A stretch of 64,000 nt of DNA from a bacterium (GTDB lineage: Bacteria > Pseudomonadota > Alphaproteobacteria > Micavibrionales > UBA2020), in contig JAQSDV010000007.1 in NCBI GenBank assembly GCA_029945425.1, positions 376,470-440,469 on the forward strand, in the 5' to 3' direction. Below are positions 19,570-27,633 of this stretch, in pieces. A program made the position numbers and the translations under genes. A model generated the notes under the pieces. The model made no database searches. It had not been told where the DNA came from and saw only the letters and a program-made list of their open reading frames with translations. Numbering within the stretch: the first letter of the stretch is position 1; every line of letters begins with the position of its first letter.

Positions 19570-20942
19570 TCTGCGTCGCGGCGGAAAATTTCGATGAATG
19601 GCGCAAGGCGGCGCGCAATTTACTGGCGGCGGGACGCGCACCTGAACAGGTCGGGTGGGATGGCAATGGCGGCTTGTTCGCGGAAAGCGACAACACGGCA
19701 TCCACCACTGCTTCGCCCGCAAAGGTGCCCGCAGATTTCGTGACTCTGGCGACACGCACCGCCTGCCATCGCGATCCGGAAAAATGGGCGCTCCTCTACC
19801 GCGCCTTATGGCGGCTGTCGCATGGTGAGCCATATTTGCTGAAAATGGCGACCGACCCGCTGATCCACCGCCTGCGCCGCATGGACGGCGAAATCCGCCG
19901 TGACGCGCACAAAACAAAGGCCTTCGTGCGTTTCCGCCTTTTGCAGGAAAACGGGGAGAACCATTATGTTGCCTGGCACCGTCCCGATCATACAGTATTG
20001 CCGCTGGTCGCCGGATTTTTCCAGCGGCGCTTTGCCGTCATGAGATGGAGCATCGTCACGCCCGACCAGTCTTTGGCATGGGATGGAGAAGCTTTGCGCT
20101 GGGGGCCGGGCCTGCCCGCATCGGAAGTCGCGCATGAGGACAAGTTCGAAGATGTCTGGCGCACCTACTACCGCGCCACTTTCAACCCCGCGCGCATCAA
20201 GATCAAAATGATGAAGCAGGAAATGCCCGTGCGCCATTGGGCGACGCTGCCCGAAACCCACATCATCCCCGATTTGCTGGCGGAGGCCGAAACGCGGGTG
20301 GGTAAGATGATCGGCGCGATGGAGGGCGACCGCGAGACCGCCGAAAATTATTTTCCGTCTGTGCCCGATTACCCGTCGCTACGGAGCGCCGCCGCCGGAT
20401 GCCGCGCATGCGGGCTTTGCGGGCCTGCGACACAAACGGTTTTCGGCGAGGGAAATCTGGATGCCCGCATCATGCTGGTCGGTGAACAGCCGGGGGACGA
20501 AGAAGATTTACGCGGCAGGCCCTTTATTGGCCCTGCGGGACAATTGCTGATGGAATTGCTGCAAAAAACCGGCCTGTCGCGCGAGGAATTATATGTGACG
20601 AACGCGGTCAAGCATTTCCGCTTCGTCCAGCGGGGCAAGAAAAGAATCCACCAGCCCCCTGATGCCTGTAACGTCATCGCCTGCAAGCCGTGGCTGCAAA
20701 CGGAAATTAAACTGGTGCGGCCGAAGGTCATTGTGGCTCTCGGGGCGACAGCGGGGCGTGCGTTGGTACATCATGGATTTACCCTGAAACACGACCAGCA
20801 TAAAGATTTGTTTTTCGACGGCATACCCGTTTATGCGACCTGGCACCCGTCGGCCGCGCTGCGCGCGACGCAGCCGCAGCCGCGCGCCGATATCGAACAC
20901 CATATTTTAGAAACGCTGAAACGCGCTATGGGGTTTCGTTGA
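19566..20942 (+). CDS. udgX: DUF4130-UdgX uracil-DNA glycosylase fusion
   Basis: 458 residues. The N-terminal ~240 residues fit the DUF4130-type domain linked to radical-SAM genes. The C-terminal ~200 form an iron-sulfur uracil-DNA glycosylase. Visible there are CRACGLC, GEQPGDEED (motif A), the paired cysteines in DACNVIACKPWL and the terminal HPSAAL. The loop GKKRIHQPP carries the basic-R-I-H element diagnostic of UdgX; His362 corresponds to the residue that in UdgX becomes covalently attached to the uracil-site sugar. It likely acts in DNA repair with the upstream radical-SAM protein, whose stop overlaps this ATG by four bases. The functions of the N-terminal domain and of the partnership are not established. 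Confidence 0.93.
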   Translation: MICVAAENFDEWRKAARNLLAAGRAPEQVGWDGNGGLFAESDNTASTTASPAKVPADFVTLATRTACHRDPEKWALLYRALWRLSHGEPYLLKMATDPLIHRLRRMDGEIRRDAHKTKAFVRFRLLQENGENHYVAWHRPDHTVLPLVAGFFQRRFAVMRWSIVTPDQSLAWDGEALRWGPGLPASEVAHEDKFEDVWRTYYRATFNPARIKIKMMKQEMPVRHWATLPETHIIPDLLAEAETRVGKMIGAMEGDRETAENYFPSVPDYPSLRSAAAGCRACGLCGPATQTVFGEGNLDARIMLVGEQPGDEEDLRGRPFIGPAGQLLMELLQKTGLSREELYVTNAVKHFRFVQRGKKRIHQPPDACNVIACKPWLQTEIKLVRPKVIVALGATAGRALVHHGFTLKHDQHKDLFFDGIPVYATWHPSAALRATQPQPRADIEHHILETLKRAMGFR

Positions 20943-20952
20943 CGGATGATCG

Positions 20953-22239
20953 TTACTCGTGCAACAGGTGCAGGTTACGCAGCAGAACACTGCCTTTGCC
21001 ATCGATCACAAGGACAACCTTTATCTGTTCAGCAACATCGCCTGGCTTGATCGCGAAACTACCCGTGACCGTTTTCCAGCCCTGCCCCGCCGTCACGCTA
21101 CCATCTATTGCATCACGCCCGAACACATAGCCTGTTTTACCGCCCGCAAGCAGCACATGAAACTCAATATGCGCCACGCCGTTCAGGGCTTCCGCGTTGA
21201 TTTCTGCCGTGTAACGCAGTTGCGCGTTAGCAAAGTCTGGCGGTGTTATTTTCACCAATGCCAGTTGCACGATGGCAGATAAGCTCGCGGTGATCCGCCG
21301 CACCCCGTCCGGCTCATCTTTAATGACGACATCTTTACCTGTATCTGCTGCCCGCGTAAGCGCGATTTCGGTTTGCGCGTCAGCCCTTGCGGCCACCTTC
21401 GCCTTCGCGTCAGGAGCTTCGGCGGCGGGCGCGCTATCGGCGGCACGGGCACGGGCGGGCGCGGCATCGCTTTCGGCTGCTGGCCCACCGGCGGTGGGCG
21501 CGGCGGGAGAAGCTGGCGCGGAAACGGCTGGCATATCCTGCCTCTGTGATTCCTGCGGCACCAGCTCCTTCACTGACATATTAGATGCCATGGCGGGCGT
21601 TTCATGCGTTTCCGCATCATCGACAAACCGCTGAAGCCACGCGACCTCCTCCGGCCCCCATAAATAAGCGGGCGCAGGGGCATCTGCACGACTGCGGATA
21701 CGGGTGCCGTAACCGGGCGCAAGATTGGTTTTCCCCCCAGTATTCTCGAGTACTGCACCGCCTTCGGAGAGATAGACCCAGGTAATGCCGTTGCGGCGGG
21801 CACCTATCAGCTTTGTGCCGCGAATGCCAATCGTGCCGTAATCGATGTTCAGTTTGACATCGGGCTTTGAGCTTTTGTCCAGCGCGCCGCCCGTGTAGGA
21901 AAAAGCGGCTTCGAATATATCAAGCGCGGCCTTGTTGCCGGTTTTTTTGTCCGGATTGAACACATATTCATCGATGACAAGCTTTCCCTTACCGGTCATG
22001 ACAAGTTCAGCGCCGTCGGCAAAGCTGAATATCGCGCGCGCACCGGCATCTGTTTCGATGACATCATCAATGGCAATCTCCGCGCCCGCGGCTATGGGCT
22101 GCGGTGCTACCCCCGTATGGGTGAGGCGCGCGGTGCCGGTCAACGTCTTCACCATCCCCACGCCATCCCCTGCCTGCGCGTGCAGGGGCCACAGCGCAAA
22201 CACGGCAAACACCGCAGCGAACGACCGAATCTGCATCAT
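20953..22239 (-). CDS. secreted FecR-domain protein
   Basis: A 428-residue exported protein. MMQIRSFAAVFAVFALWPLHAQA is a clear signal peptide. Residues ~30-200 form a FecR/LysM-associated type domain (ADGAELVMTGKGKLVIDE, GTIGIRGTKLIG). A low-complexity Ala/Pro linker follows, and the ~110-residue C-terminal domain looks like a beta-sandwich (TAEINAEALNGVAHIEFHV). FecR domains of this type occur in periplasmic or surface proteins, with no sigma-factor partner here; the function is unknown. The ATG at 22239 is chosen because AGGGAG lies 8 bases before it and it begins the signal peptide. A longer frame from 22386 lacks support. It ends tail to tail with udgX. Confidence 0.85.
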   Translation of the reverse strand: MMQIRSFAAVFAVFALWPLHAQAGDGVGMVKTLTGTARLTHTGVAPQPIAAGAEIAIDDVIETDAGARAIFSFADGAELVMTGKGKLVIDEYVFNPDKKTGNKAALDIFEAAFSYTGGALDKSSKPDVKLNIDYGTIGIRGTKLIGARRNGITWVYLSEGGAVLENTGGKTNLAPGYGTRIRSRADAPAPAYLWGPEEVAWLQRFVDDAETHETPAMASNMSVKELVPQESQRQDMPAVSAPASPAAPTAGGPAAESDAAPARARAADSAPAAEAPDAKAKVAARADAQTEIALTRAADTGKDVVIKDEPDGVRRITASLSAIVQLALVKITPPDFANAQLRYTAEINAEALNGVAHIEFHVLLAGGKTGYVFGRDAIDGSVTAGQGWKTVTGSFAIKPGDVAEQIKVVLVIDGKGSVLLRNLHLLHE

Positions 22240-22755
22240 CTGTGTAACTCCCTGACCGTGTAAAATGCCCGTCAATGTCATCACAGTCCTTGGCGCGCCG
22301 CAACCGGATTCGCGCTTTTGCAGGTGTGCATGCGCGGTCAGGAGCGCCGCCCACGCAGTTTTCGCACCCAAAAACAGTGCCCGCAAATGCAGTAAATGGC
22401 GGTGTTTACCGACAATCGGGAAGACTGCTTTTGTCAGCGATCACGCTGCTCGCGCGTCATTACTTACAACTTGCTTCCAACAGGCGCTTATCATCGCGGC
22501 GCACTAAAAACGTGGATACTTTGCGAAATAGCGCGCCTGTGGATATGTTAAAAAATACGCTGTTAGTTCAAGCTGATGCGCTACAAGCTTCAGAATGTAA
22601 ATACGCGCAAAACCCTGCAAATGACGTATCCAAATGCATCGGCGCGCATCAACGGCACGGGTGATGCGCGGGTGTTTTTGTTGCGCCGCCATGTACCCTC
22701 GCGCCTGTCGCGCACAAATGATTTGAGTCAAAAACACCGTCATTTACGGCCTCAA

Positions 22756-22783
22756 CGCATATTGGACATAATGACAATATGCG
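22756..22783. promoter_or_regulatory. 9-bp inverted repeat upstream of HU-like gene
   Basis: CGCATATTG (22756-22764) and CAATATGCG (22775-22783) are perfect inverted copies with a 10-base AT-rich centre. The repeat lies just before a candidate -35 box, a position suited to an operator for a dimeric regulator. Confidence 0.45.
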
Positions 22784-22791
22784 AAAACCCT

Positions 22792-22820
22792 TTGGCAAAA
22801 CGCGCGCGGCGTGAGATAAG
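22792..22820 (+). promoter_or_regulatory. possible promoter of HU-like gene
   Basis: TTGGCA (22792-22797), 17-base spacer, GATAAG (22815-22820). The -35 is good and the -10 only fair. It lies 114 bases before the start codon. Confidence 0.3.
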
Positions 22821-22933
22821 ATTCATCACGCGCGGTGCGATGTGTTGTGCAAACGATACTAGCCACGCTGCGTAAAACAGCATAGAATTACGCTTAACAC
22901 CCCTATAAACCCTAATGAAGAGAGACAAACAAC

Positions 22934-23302
22934 ATGGCTAAGAAAAAAGCATCTGCGAAAAAAGCAGCTCCCGCAGCACTCACCCCCGTCAAGCAAACGC
23001 TGACGAAATCGGGCCTCGTGAACCTGCTCGCTGAACAGAACGAACTGAGCCGCAAACAAGCTGCTGGCGTTCTCGCGACCCTCGAAAACACCCTGCTGGG
23101 TTCCGTTCATCCCAAAGGCGCTGGCACGTTCATCCTGCCCGGCCTGATGAAAGTCACCCTGCGCAAAGTTCCCGCTCGCAAAGCAGGCACCCTGATCCGT
23201 AACCCCGCCACGGGCGAAATGATGAAAGCAGCTGCGAAGCCCGCTTCCGTCCGCGTGAAAATCCGCCCCCTGAAAAAACTGAAGTCGGCGGCTATCGGCT
23301 AA
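22934..23302 (+). CDS. HU/IHF-like DNA-binding protein
   Basis: A 122-residue basic nucleoid protein of the HU family. A lysine/alanine-rich N-terminal tail (MAKKKASAKKAA) precedes the HU fold: helical TKSGLVNLLAEQNELSRKQA and the beta-arm region LPGLMKVTLRKVPARKAGTLIRNPATGE, which contains the RNPATGE motif of HU/IHF. The N-terminal tail makes it longer than typical 90-residue HU proteins. AGAGAG lies upstream of the ATG. The gene stands alone, with a long leader region and a strong terminator directly after it, as expected for an abundantly expressed protein. Confidence 0.95.
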   Translation: MAKKKASAKKAAPAALTPVKQTLTKSGLVNLLAEQNELSRKQAAGVLATLENTLLGSVHPKGAGTFILPGLMKVTLRKVPARKAGTLIRNPATGEMMKAAAKPASVRVKIRPLKKLKSAAIG

Positions 23303-23340
23303 TTATTCAAGCTGACCTTCGGGTTAGAGAGAAAAAGAAA

Positions 23341-23369
23341 AACCCCGCAGTTTCTGCGGGGTTTTTTTT
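23341..23369 (+). terminator. rho-independent terminator after HU-like gene
   Basis: A 10-bp perfect stem (AACCCCGCAG / CTGCGGGGTT) with a TTT loop and a run of T. On the other strand the stem is followed by a T-rich stretch, so it may also end the converging SIS gene. Confidence 0.93.
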
Positions 23370-23384
23370 GTGCCTTTTCAGACG

Positions 23385-24365
23385 TCAGATCGCGTTGCCG
23401 ACCTTGCGCACACGCTCGGGCTTGTCGATATCGATACCGCAGACCAAACCAACGGAAACAAGGATATTCCAGCCTGCCAGCAGCTGGAAATACACATCAA
23501 AACCGGCCAGCGCGGGGATCCGGATGGTATCAAACGGCGTATCGGTTGACGATATCGCGATGATCCGGATACCCGTGCCCTGCTCCAGCACCTTTTGATA
23601 TTTCTCGATTTCTTCCCTGAACGGATCGATCAGGATAACGACTTCGTCCTGCCGCATCACTTCCTCGATACCATGCAGGGCGTAGGTACCCTCAAGATAA
23701 TCGCTCTTGCGGCGCGCAATCTCGTTCGTCTTCAGCGTCAATTCCTCGGCAATGCCATTGTTACGGCCGGAGAAATAGATGACGGGCGCGGCGGCTATCG
23801 TGTCCAGCATTCCGGCGGGAATGGTTTGCGCCAATACCGCGGCACAGCCATCGGCGGCCGCCCCCTGTTGTTGCCACTCATTACCGCCCAGCAGCGACTG
23901 ATATAATAATGCATGCTCGACAACACTTTTCGACGCCGCGACCGCTTGTTCCGCGCCGCAGGTCAGAATGCGTGAATCGGTCGTGATTTCGGTCAGGCGG
24001 CTGCCCGCATTGGCGGTGACCGCATAGCAGGGGATTTTATCCTGCGCCAGTTTCTCGCAAAGGGAGACGAGTTCGCGTGTGCGGCCGCTGTTGCTGCCAG
24101 CCAGCACGTTAAAACCGCGCAGGTCATATTCGGCAGCCTGCCGCGCGCCTTCGGTTGAGATATTCAGCGCATGGCCGGTTTGCAGGGCGCGGGCGATCAG
24201 GTTCTTGGCAGGAAAAATGCGGCTCGACCCCTCCCCCGTCACCAGCAGGCGTTTGCCTGCCACGGCGGCGGCCCAGCCCTCAATTTGCGTCGAATCGAAG
24301 CGACGGAGGATGCCGGGGGTTTCCAGCATCTCGCGGATCAGGGCATGGGGGCTGTCGGCCTGCAT
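23385..24365 (-). CDS. double SIS-domain sugar-phosphate protein (GlmS/AgaS-like)
   Basis: 326 residues with two SIS domains, the phosphosugar-binding fold of GlmS isomerase domains and AgaS-type deaminases/isomerases. The first SIS domain shows KRLLVTGEGSSRIFPAKN and GSNSGRTRELVSL; the second shows APVIYFSGRNNGIAEE and EEVMRQDEVVILIDP. Exact substrate is unknown. ATG 24365 follows GGAGAG by 6 bases; a longer frame to 24824 would cross the divergent promoter and the neighbouring deacetylase gene. It faces away from a PIG-L deacetylase and a MurQ-like gene, suggesting shared use in amino-sugar or muropeptide-sugar metabolism. Confidence 0.88.
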   Translation of the reverse strand: MQADSPHALIREMLETPGILRRFDSTQIEGWAAAVAGKRLLVTGEGSSRIFPAKNLIARALQTGHALNISTEGARQAAEYDLRGFNVLAGSNSGRTRELVSLCEKLAQDKIPCYAVTANAGSRLTEITTDSRILTCGAEQAVAASKSVVEHALLYQSLLGGNEWQQQGAAADGCAAVLAQTIPAGMLDTIAAAPVIYFSGRNNGIAEELTLKTNEIARRKSDYLEGTYALHGIEEVMRQDEVVILIDPFREEIEKYQKVLEQGTGIRIIAISSTDTPFDTIRIPALAGFDVYFQLLAGWNILVSVGLVCGIDIDKPERVRKVGNAI

Positions 24366-24397
24366 AAAAGGCTCTCCATCAGGGAAAAGGCTTGGTA

Positions 24398-24403
24398 TAT
24401 AAT
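24398..24403 (+). promoter_or_regulatory. -10 box TATAAT in divergent SIS/PIG-L promoter region
   Basis: A perfect TATAAT lies 31 bases before the PIG-L start in a 69-base divergent gap. No good -35 is present at the right distance. The sequence is AT-symmetric and might serve either gene. Confidence 0.3.
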
Positions 24404-24434
24404 AGCCGATATTACCGGAAGGAACAGCCCCGCC

Positions 24435-25268
24435 ATGAAAATCTGCATCGTATCGCCCCATATCGACGACGCCGTGCTGTCCTGCGGCATTTTCATCCAG
24501 CGGCGCGTGGCGGCAGGGGATGACGTGCTTGTGGTCGACATCTTCACCAAGGGCAAGAACGACACCCGCCGCGCTGCCGAGGAGAAAGAAGCCATGGCCC
24601 GCATCGGTGCCACCGGCTACATCCTTGACGAATATGACGCGCCCGACCGTGACGCGCGATATAAATCGACCAAAGAACTGTTTCTGGGGGAAATGAAGGA
24701 CGTGCCGGAGACTTTCCTTGCGCATGTCACGCAGCGGCTGGAGAGCTTTTTCGAGGAACACGGCATTGAACTCGCCCTGTTCCCTCTCGCGGCAGGCACG
24801 CATATCGATCACCGTATCGCGCACGAGGCGGGCCGGCGCATCACCTCCGTGCCGGTCAAATATTACGAGGACCGCCCGTATATCCTATGGCCCGGCATTC
24901 TAAAAGGCCGCATGAACGAAATCGGCAGCGATGCACAGGTGCCGCAAGTCACCCGCGCGCAGATGGAAGGCGCGCTGAAGGATTATTTTTACCTCACGCA
25001 TTTCGTACCCGCCGACAAACGCAGCGAAACCCTGCCAATGTATCTGGCGGCGCTGGATATCACATCCACCAATAAGCTAAAGGCGACAAGCGAAACGCTG
25101 GTCGCGACCGAGGAAGAATTGAAGGTGATGTATCACAGCCTCGCCGCCTATGTGAGCCAGATGGTATCGATCTATCCCGATTACGACACCTTTATCCGCG
25201 ACAGCTTTTCTTACGAAAAAACTGCGGGACACGACGCCTATACAGAAAGATCGTGGACCTTCGCATGA
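24435..25268 (+). CDS. PIG-L family deacetylase
   Basis: 277-residue zinc-dependent deacetylase of the LmbE/PIG-L family, which removes acetyl groups from N-acetylated sugars or sugar conjugates. The metal motif PHIDD is at residues 8-12 (family PHxDD) and the second ligand set is THIDH near 124 (family HxDH). The substrate is unknown. ATG 24435 places the motif where the family has it; the frame extending upstream to 24171 is antisense to the SIS gene and is not credible. The stop overlaps the next start (ATGA at 25265-25268), so it is translationally coupled to the MurQ-like gene. Confidence 0.9.
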   Translation: MKICIVSPHIDDAVLSCGIFIQRRVAAGDDVLVVDIFTKGKNDTRRAAEEKEAMARIGATGYILDEYDAPDRDARYKSTKELFLGEMKDVPETFLAHVTQRLESFFEEHGIELALFPLAAGTHIDHRIAHEAGRRITSVPVKYYEDRPYILWPGILKGRMNEIGSDAQVPQVTRAQMEGALKDYFYLTHFVPADKRSETLPMYLAALDITSTNKLKATSETLVATEEELKVMYHSLAAYVSQMVSIYPDYDTFIRDSFSYEKTAGHDAYTERSWTFA

Positions 25269-26785
25269 CAACGGCGCGGCAAAAGGCGACGGAATTTCTG
25301 GAGGTCGCCGCAAAATTCCAGCTGGGATCGCTGCCGACCGAACAGCGGCATCCGCTGACCTATGAACTGGCCGAACTGTCGCGGAGCAATATCCCCGAGG
25401 CGCTGCGCATCATGACCGATATCGATATCGGGGTGATCAGGGATGTGCTGGCGAAGGCACCGGAGCTGAAAAAACTTGAAACGGCGATCCGCGAGACTTT
25501 CGCCGCCGGACACCGCATTTTTTTCTATGGCTGCGGGGCAACAGGGCGGCTGTCGCTGTCGATTGAATACATCTGGCGTTTCATGCGTCGCGGGCAGGCC
25601 GCCGCCAATAACGTGATGGGTTTCATGAGCGGCGGCGACCTTGCGCTTGTCCACTCCATCGAAAACTTCGAAGACCATCCCGAATTCGGCGCGCGACAGC
25701 TGCGCGAAATCGGTTTCGGCCCGCATGACCTGCTGGTCAGTTGCACCGAAGGCGGCGAAACACCGTCGGTGATCGGCGCGACGGAGGAAGCAGGGCGGCT
25801 ATCCTCGCGCAAGCCGTTCTTCCTCTACTGCAACCCCGACCATGCGCTGCATGAACAGGTGGAGCGTTCCCGCCGCGTGCTGGAGAATGACGGCATCGAG
25901 AAAATCTGCCTGTTCGTCGGGCCCATGGCATTATCGGGCAGCACGCGGATGCAGGCCAGCACGGCATTGATGCTGGGCGCGGGCGCGGCATTGCTGCAGG
26001 CGGATATTGGCGCTTTCCTATCCTTCGTGCAAAAAACCGGTTTATCCTTCCTGCAGGATTTCATTACCGAGGAATCGCGCATTTACGGGGCGGGTGATTA
26101 CCTGATCTACGAAACGAATGATTACGGCATGACGATCGTGACGGACACGACGGAGCGTTCGCCGACCTTCTCGCTTCTGGCGTTTGAAAACGCCAACGAC
26201 CCCGCACGCGCTCCCGCGCTGTCGTATTTCATGCTGCCGAACGCGACGAATTCGGAAACGGCATGGCAGGCATTGCTGTTGCGTAACCCGATTGCGATTG
26301 AATGGGATGAATTGCGGGCGGTCGCGGGGCGTGAACGGCTGGCCGGTTTCGATTTCTCAGCACAGGCGCAGCAACAGCGCGAAAAACGCACCGCGCCGGC
26401 GAAACTGCATACTTTTCGCATCGAGCGGCAGGGCAATGAAATGCAATTCAGCCTCGGCGCCTTGCGCCACAGCATCGATGTCAGCGGCCTGCACCCGCTG
26501 TTCGAGCATCTGTTCCTGAAAATCGCGCTGAACATGCATTCCACACTGGTCATGGGGCGGCACGGGCGGTTTGAAAGCAACGTCATGACCTGGGTAAAAC
26601 CCAGCAACAAGAAACTGATCGACCGCGCCATCCGCTATGTCGAATACCTGCTGCACCACCAGAACATCATGCAGTTTTCCTACACCGATATCTGCCACCA
26701 GCTATTCGAGGAAGCGGAGCGCATGACGCCTGCGGAATCGGTGGTGCTGATGACGGTCGAAAGCTTAAAGAAACGCAGCAGTTAA
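25265..26785 (+). CDS. MurQ/GCKR-like SIS protein
   Basis: 506 residues. The N-terminal half resembles N-acetylmuramic acid 6-phosphate etherase: GCGATGRLSLSIE (MurQ GAGTSGRL...E), GGDLALVHSIENFED, CTEGGETPSVIGATEEA and GSTRMQASTALM appear in the family's order, including both acidic residues used in catalysis. MurQ is about 300 residues; this protein has another ~240 residues at the C-terminus, more like the larger glucokinase-regulator relatives. It is therefore a MurQ-like lyase or a sugar-phosphate-binding regulator. ATG 25265 is chosen over an upstream GTG at 25253 because it forms the classic ATGA overlap and has GGA 8 bases before it. It converges with pcp, the two stop codons overlapping. 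Confidence 0.85.
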   Translation: MTTARQKATEFLEVAAKFQLGSLPTEQRHPLTYELAELSRSNIPEALRIMTDIDIGVIRDVLAKAPELKKLETAIRETFAAGHRIFFYGCGATGRLSLSIEYIWRFMRRGQAAANNVMGFMSGGDLALVHSIENFEDHPEFGARQLREIGFGPHDLLVSCTEGGETPSVIGATEEAGRLSSRKPFFLYCNPDHALHEQVERSRRVLENDGIEKICLFVGPMALSGSTRMQASTALMLGAGAALLQADIGAFLSFVQKTGLSFLQDFITEESRIYGAGDYLIYETNDYGMTIVTDTTERSPTFSLLAFENANDPARAPALSYFMLPNATNSETAWQALLLRNPIAIEWDELRAVAGRERLAGFDFSAQAQQQREKRTAPAKLHTFRIERQGNEMQFSLGALRHSIDVSGLHPLFEHLFLKIALNMHSTLVMGRHGRFESNVMTWVKPSNKKLIDRAIRYVEYLLHHQNIMQFSYTDICHQLFEEAERMTPAESVVLMTVESLKKRSS

Positions 26786-27474
26786 ACGCTGGGCGGGTTA
26801 TCCCTGCCCTTGCGCGGTGCGGCAGGTGCGGGCGTTACGCTCAATCGGGTATCAATCGTTTCCAGCGAAAAGTCGATGATGCGAGTCAGGGCGGCTACTG
26901 CCACCTCATCCTTCATACGCGGGGTTTCCGCATCGAAATGCTTGTCGGCGTTTTGCGATGCCAGCAATGGCACATGAACGAAACCCGCGATCTTGTTTTC
27001 CCGCCGGCTCCAGTCCAGCAACTGGTACATCAGCGTGTTGCAGACATACGTTCCCGCCGAATAGGATTTCTGCCAGTCGGGGGAATCTCCGATCTTCTGC
27101 CACGGAAATGTCGTGGAGAGCGCATCAGGCGCGCCCGCGATGACGCGCGCATTCCGGGGCTGCACACCCGTATTATCGGGGATGCTGGCATTTTTCCAGT
27201 TCAGCGCAACACGCTCGAGGCAGATATTCTTGCGCCCCTCCGCCTGCCCCAGCGCCAGTACGCCTTCGATATCCGGATACTTTGCCATTTCTTTCTGGAT
27301 CATCGGCCATGCTTCGTCGAACGACACCGGCACAGGGCCAAAAAACACGACGCGCCCCTCCCAGTCCTGCTGCTTCAGTTTTTCGAGTAGTATGAGCGAC
27401 GCATTAGTGGCTGCGCCGTCGAAAGGCTCGAAGGCGGTCACCAGCAGCACGGCAGTTTTACCGGTATTGCGCAT
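26782..27474 (-). CDS. pcp: pyroglutamyl-peptidase I-like cysteine peptidase
   Basis: 230-residue C15-family peptidase that removes N-terminal pyroglutamate. Motifs follow the family order: LVTAFEPFDG, LGQAEGRKNICLERVALN (catalytic Glu), SAGTYVCNTLMYQ (nucleophile Cys) and AGFVHVPLL (catalytic His). All three catalytic residues are present. The ATG at 27474 gives the usual N-terminus just ahead of LLVTAFEPF. A TTG at 27516 in the same frame is the alternative; neither has a clear ribosome site. It is divergent from the NAD operon. Confidence 0.9.
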   Translation of the reverse strand: MRNTGKTAVLLVTAFEPFDGAATNASLILLEKLKQQDWEGRVVFFGPVPVSFDEAWPMIQKEMAKYPDIEGVLALGQAEGRKNICLERVALNWKNASIPDNTGVQPRNARVIAGAPDALSTTFPWQKIGDSPDWQKSYSAGTYVCNTLMYQLLDWSRRENKIAGFVHVPLLASQNADKHFDAETPRMKDEVAVAALTRIIDFSLETIDTRLSVTPAPAAPRKGRDNPPSV

Positions 27475-27549
27475 GCGCCAATCTAGCAATCGATTGCAGG
27501 GGTGGAAACCTTGCAAATCGGGGGCTTTTGCTCATATTGATTATAACGT

Positions 27550-27576
27550 TTGACTTTCCCATAAAAGTACTATAGA
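27550..27576 (+). promoter_or_regulatory. probable promoter of the NAD operon
   Basis: TTGACT (27550-27555), 15-base spacer, TATAGA (27571-27576), 58 bases before pncB. Two GANTC sites (27575-27579 and 27584-27588), the CcrM methylation target in alphaproteobacteria, overlap or follow the -10 box. Confidence 0.4.
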
Positions 27577-27633
27577 GTCACCGGAATCATATGCTAAATA
27601 ACTGATTAAATTACAAAAAACGGATGGTGTGAG

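Larger units (their letters stand above)
22240..22933. other. 694-base intergenic region
   Basis: No convincing gene is visible: the short frames here lack ribosome sites and start without typical codon use. It contains a 28-base palindrome (22756-22783) and a candidate promoter (22792-22820) for the HU-like gene. No tRNA or recognised RNA was found. An unrecognised small RNA cannot be excluded. Confidence 0.5.

Noticed and set aside
22275..22743. Small frames (129 aa plus, 79 aa minus) in the long intergenic region
   Set aside because: No ribosome site, unusual composition and no family features.
24171..24434. Extended N-terminus for the PIG-L deacetylase
   Set aside because: The extension is antisense to the SIS gene and has no family similarity; the PHxDD motif belongs near residue 8.
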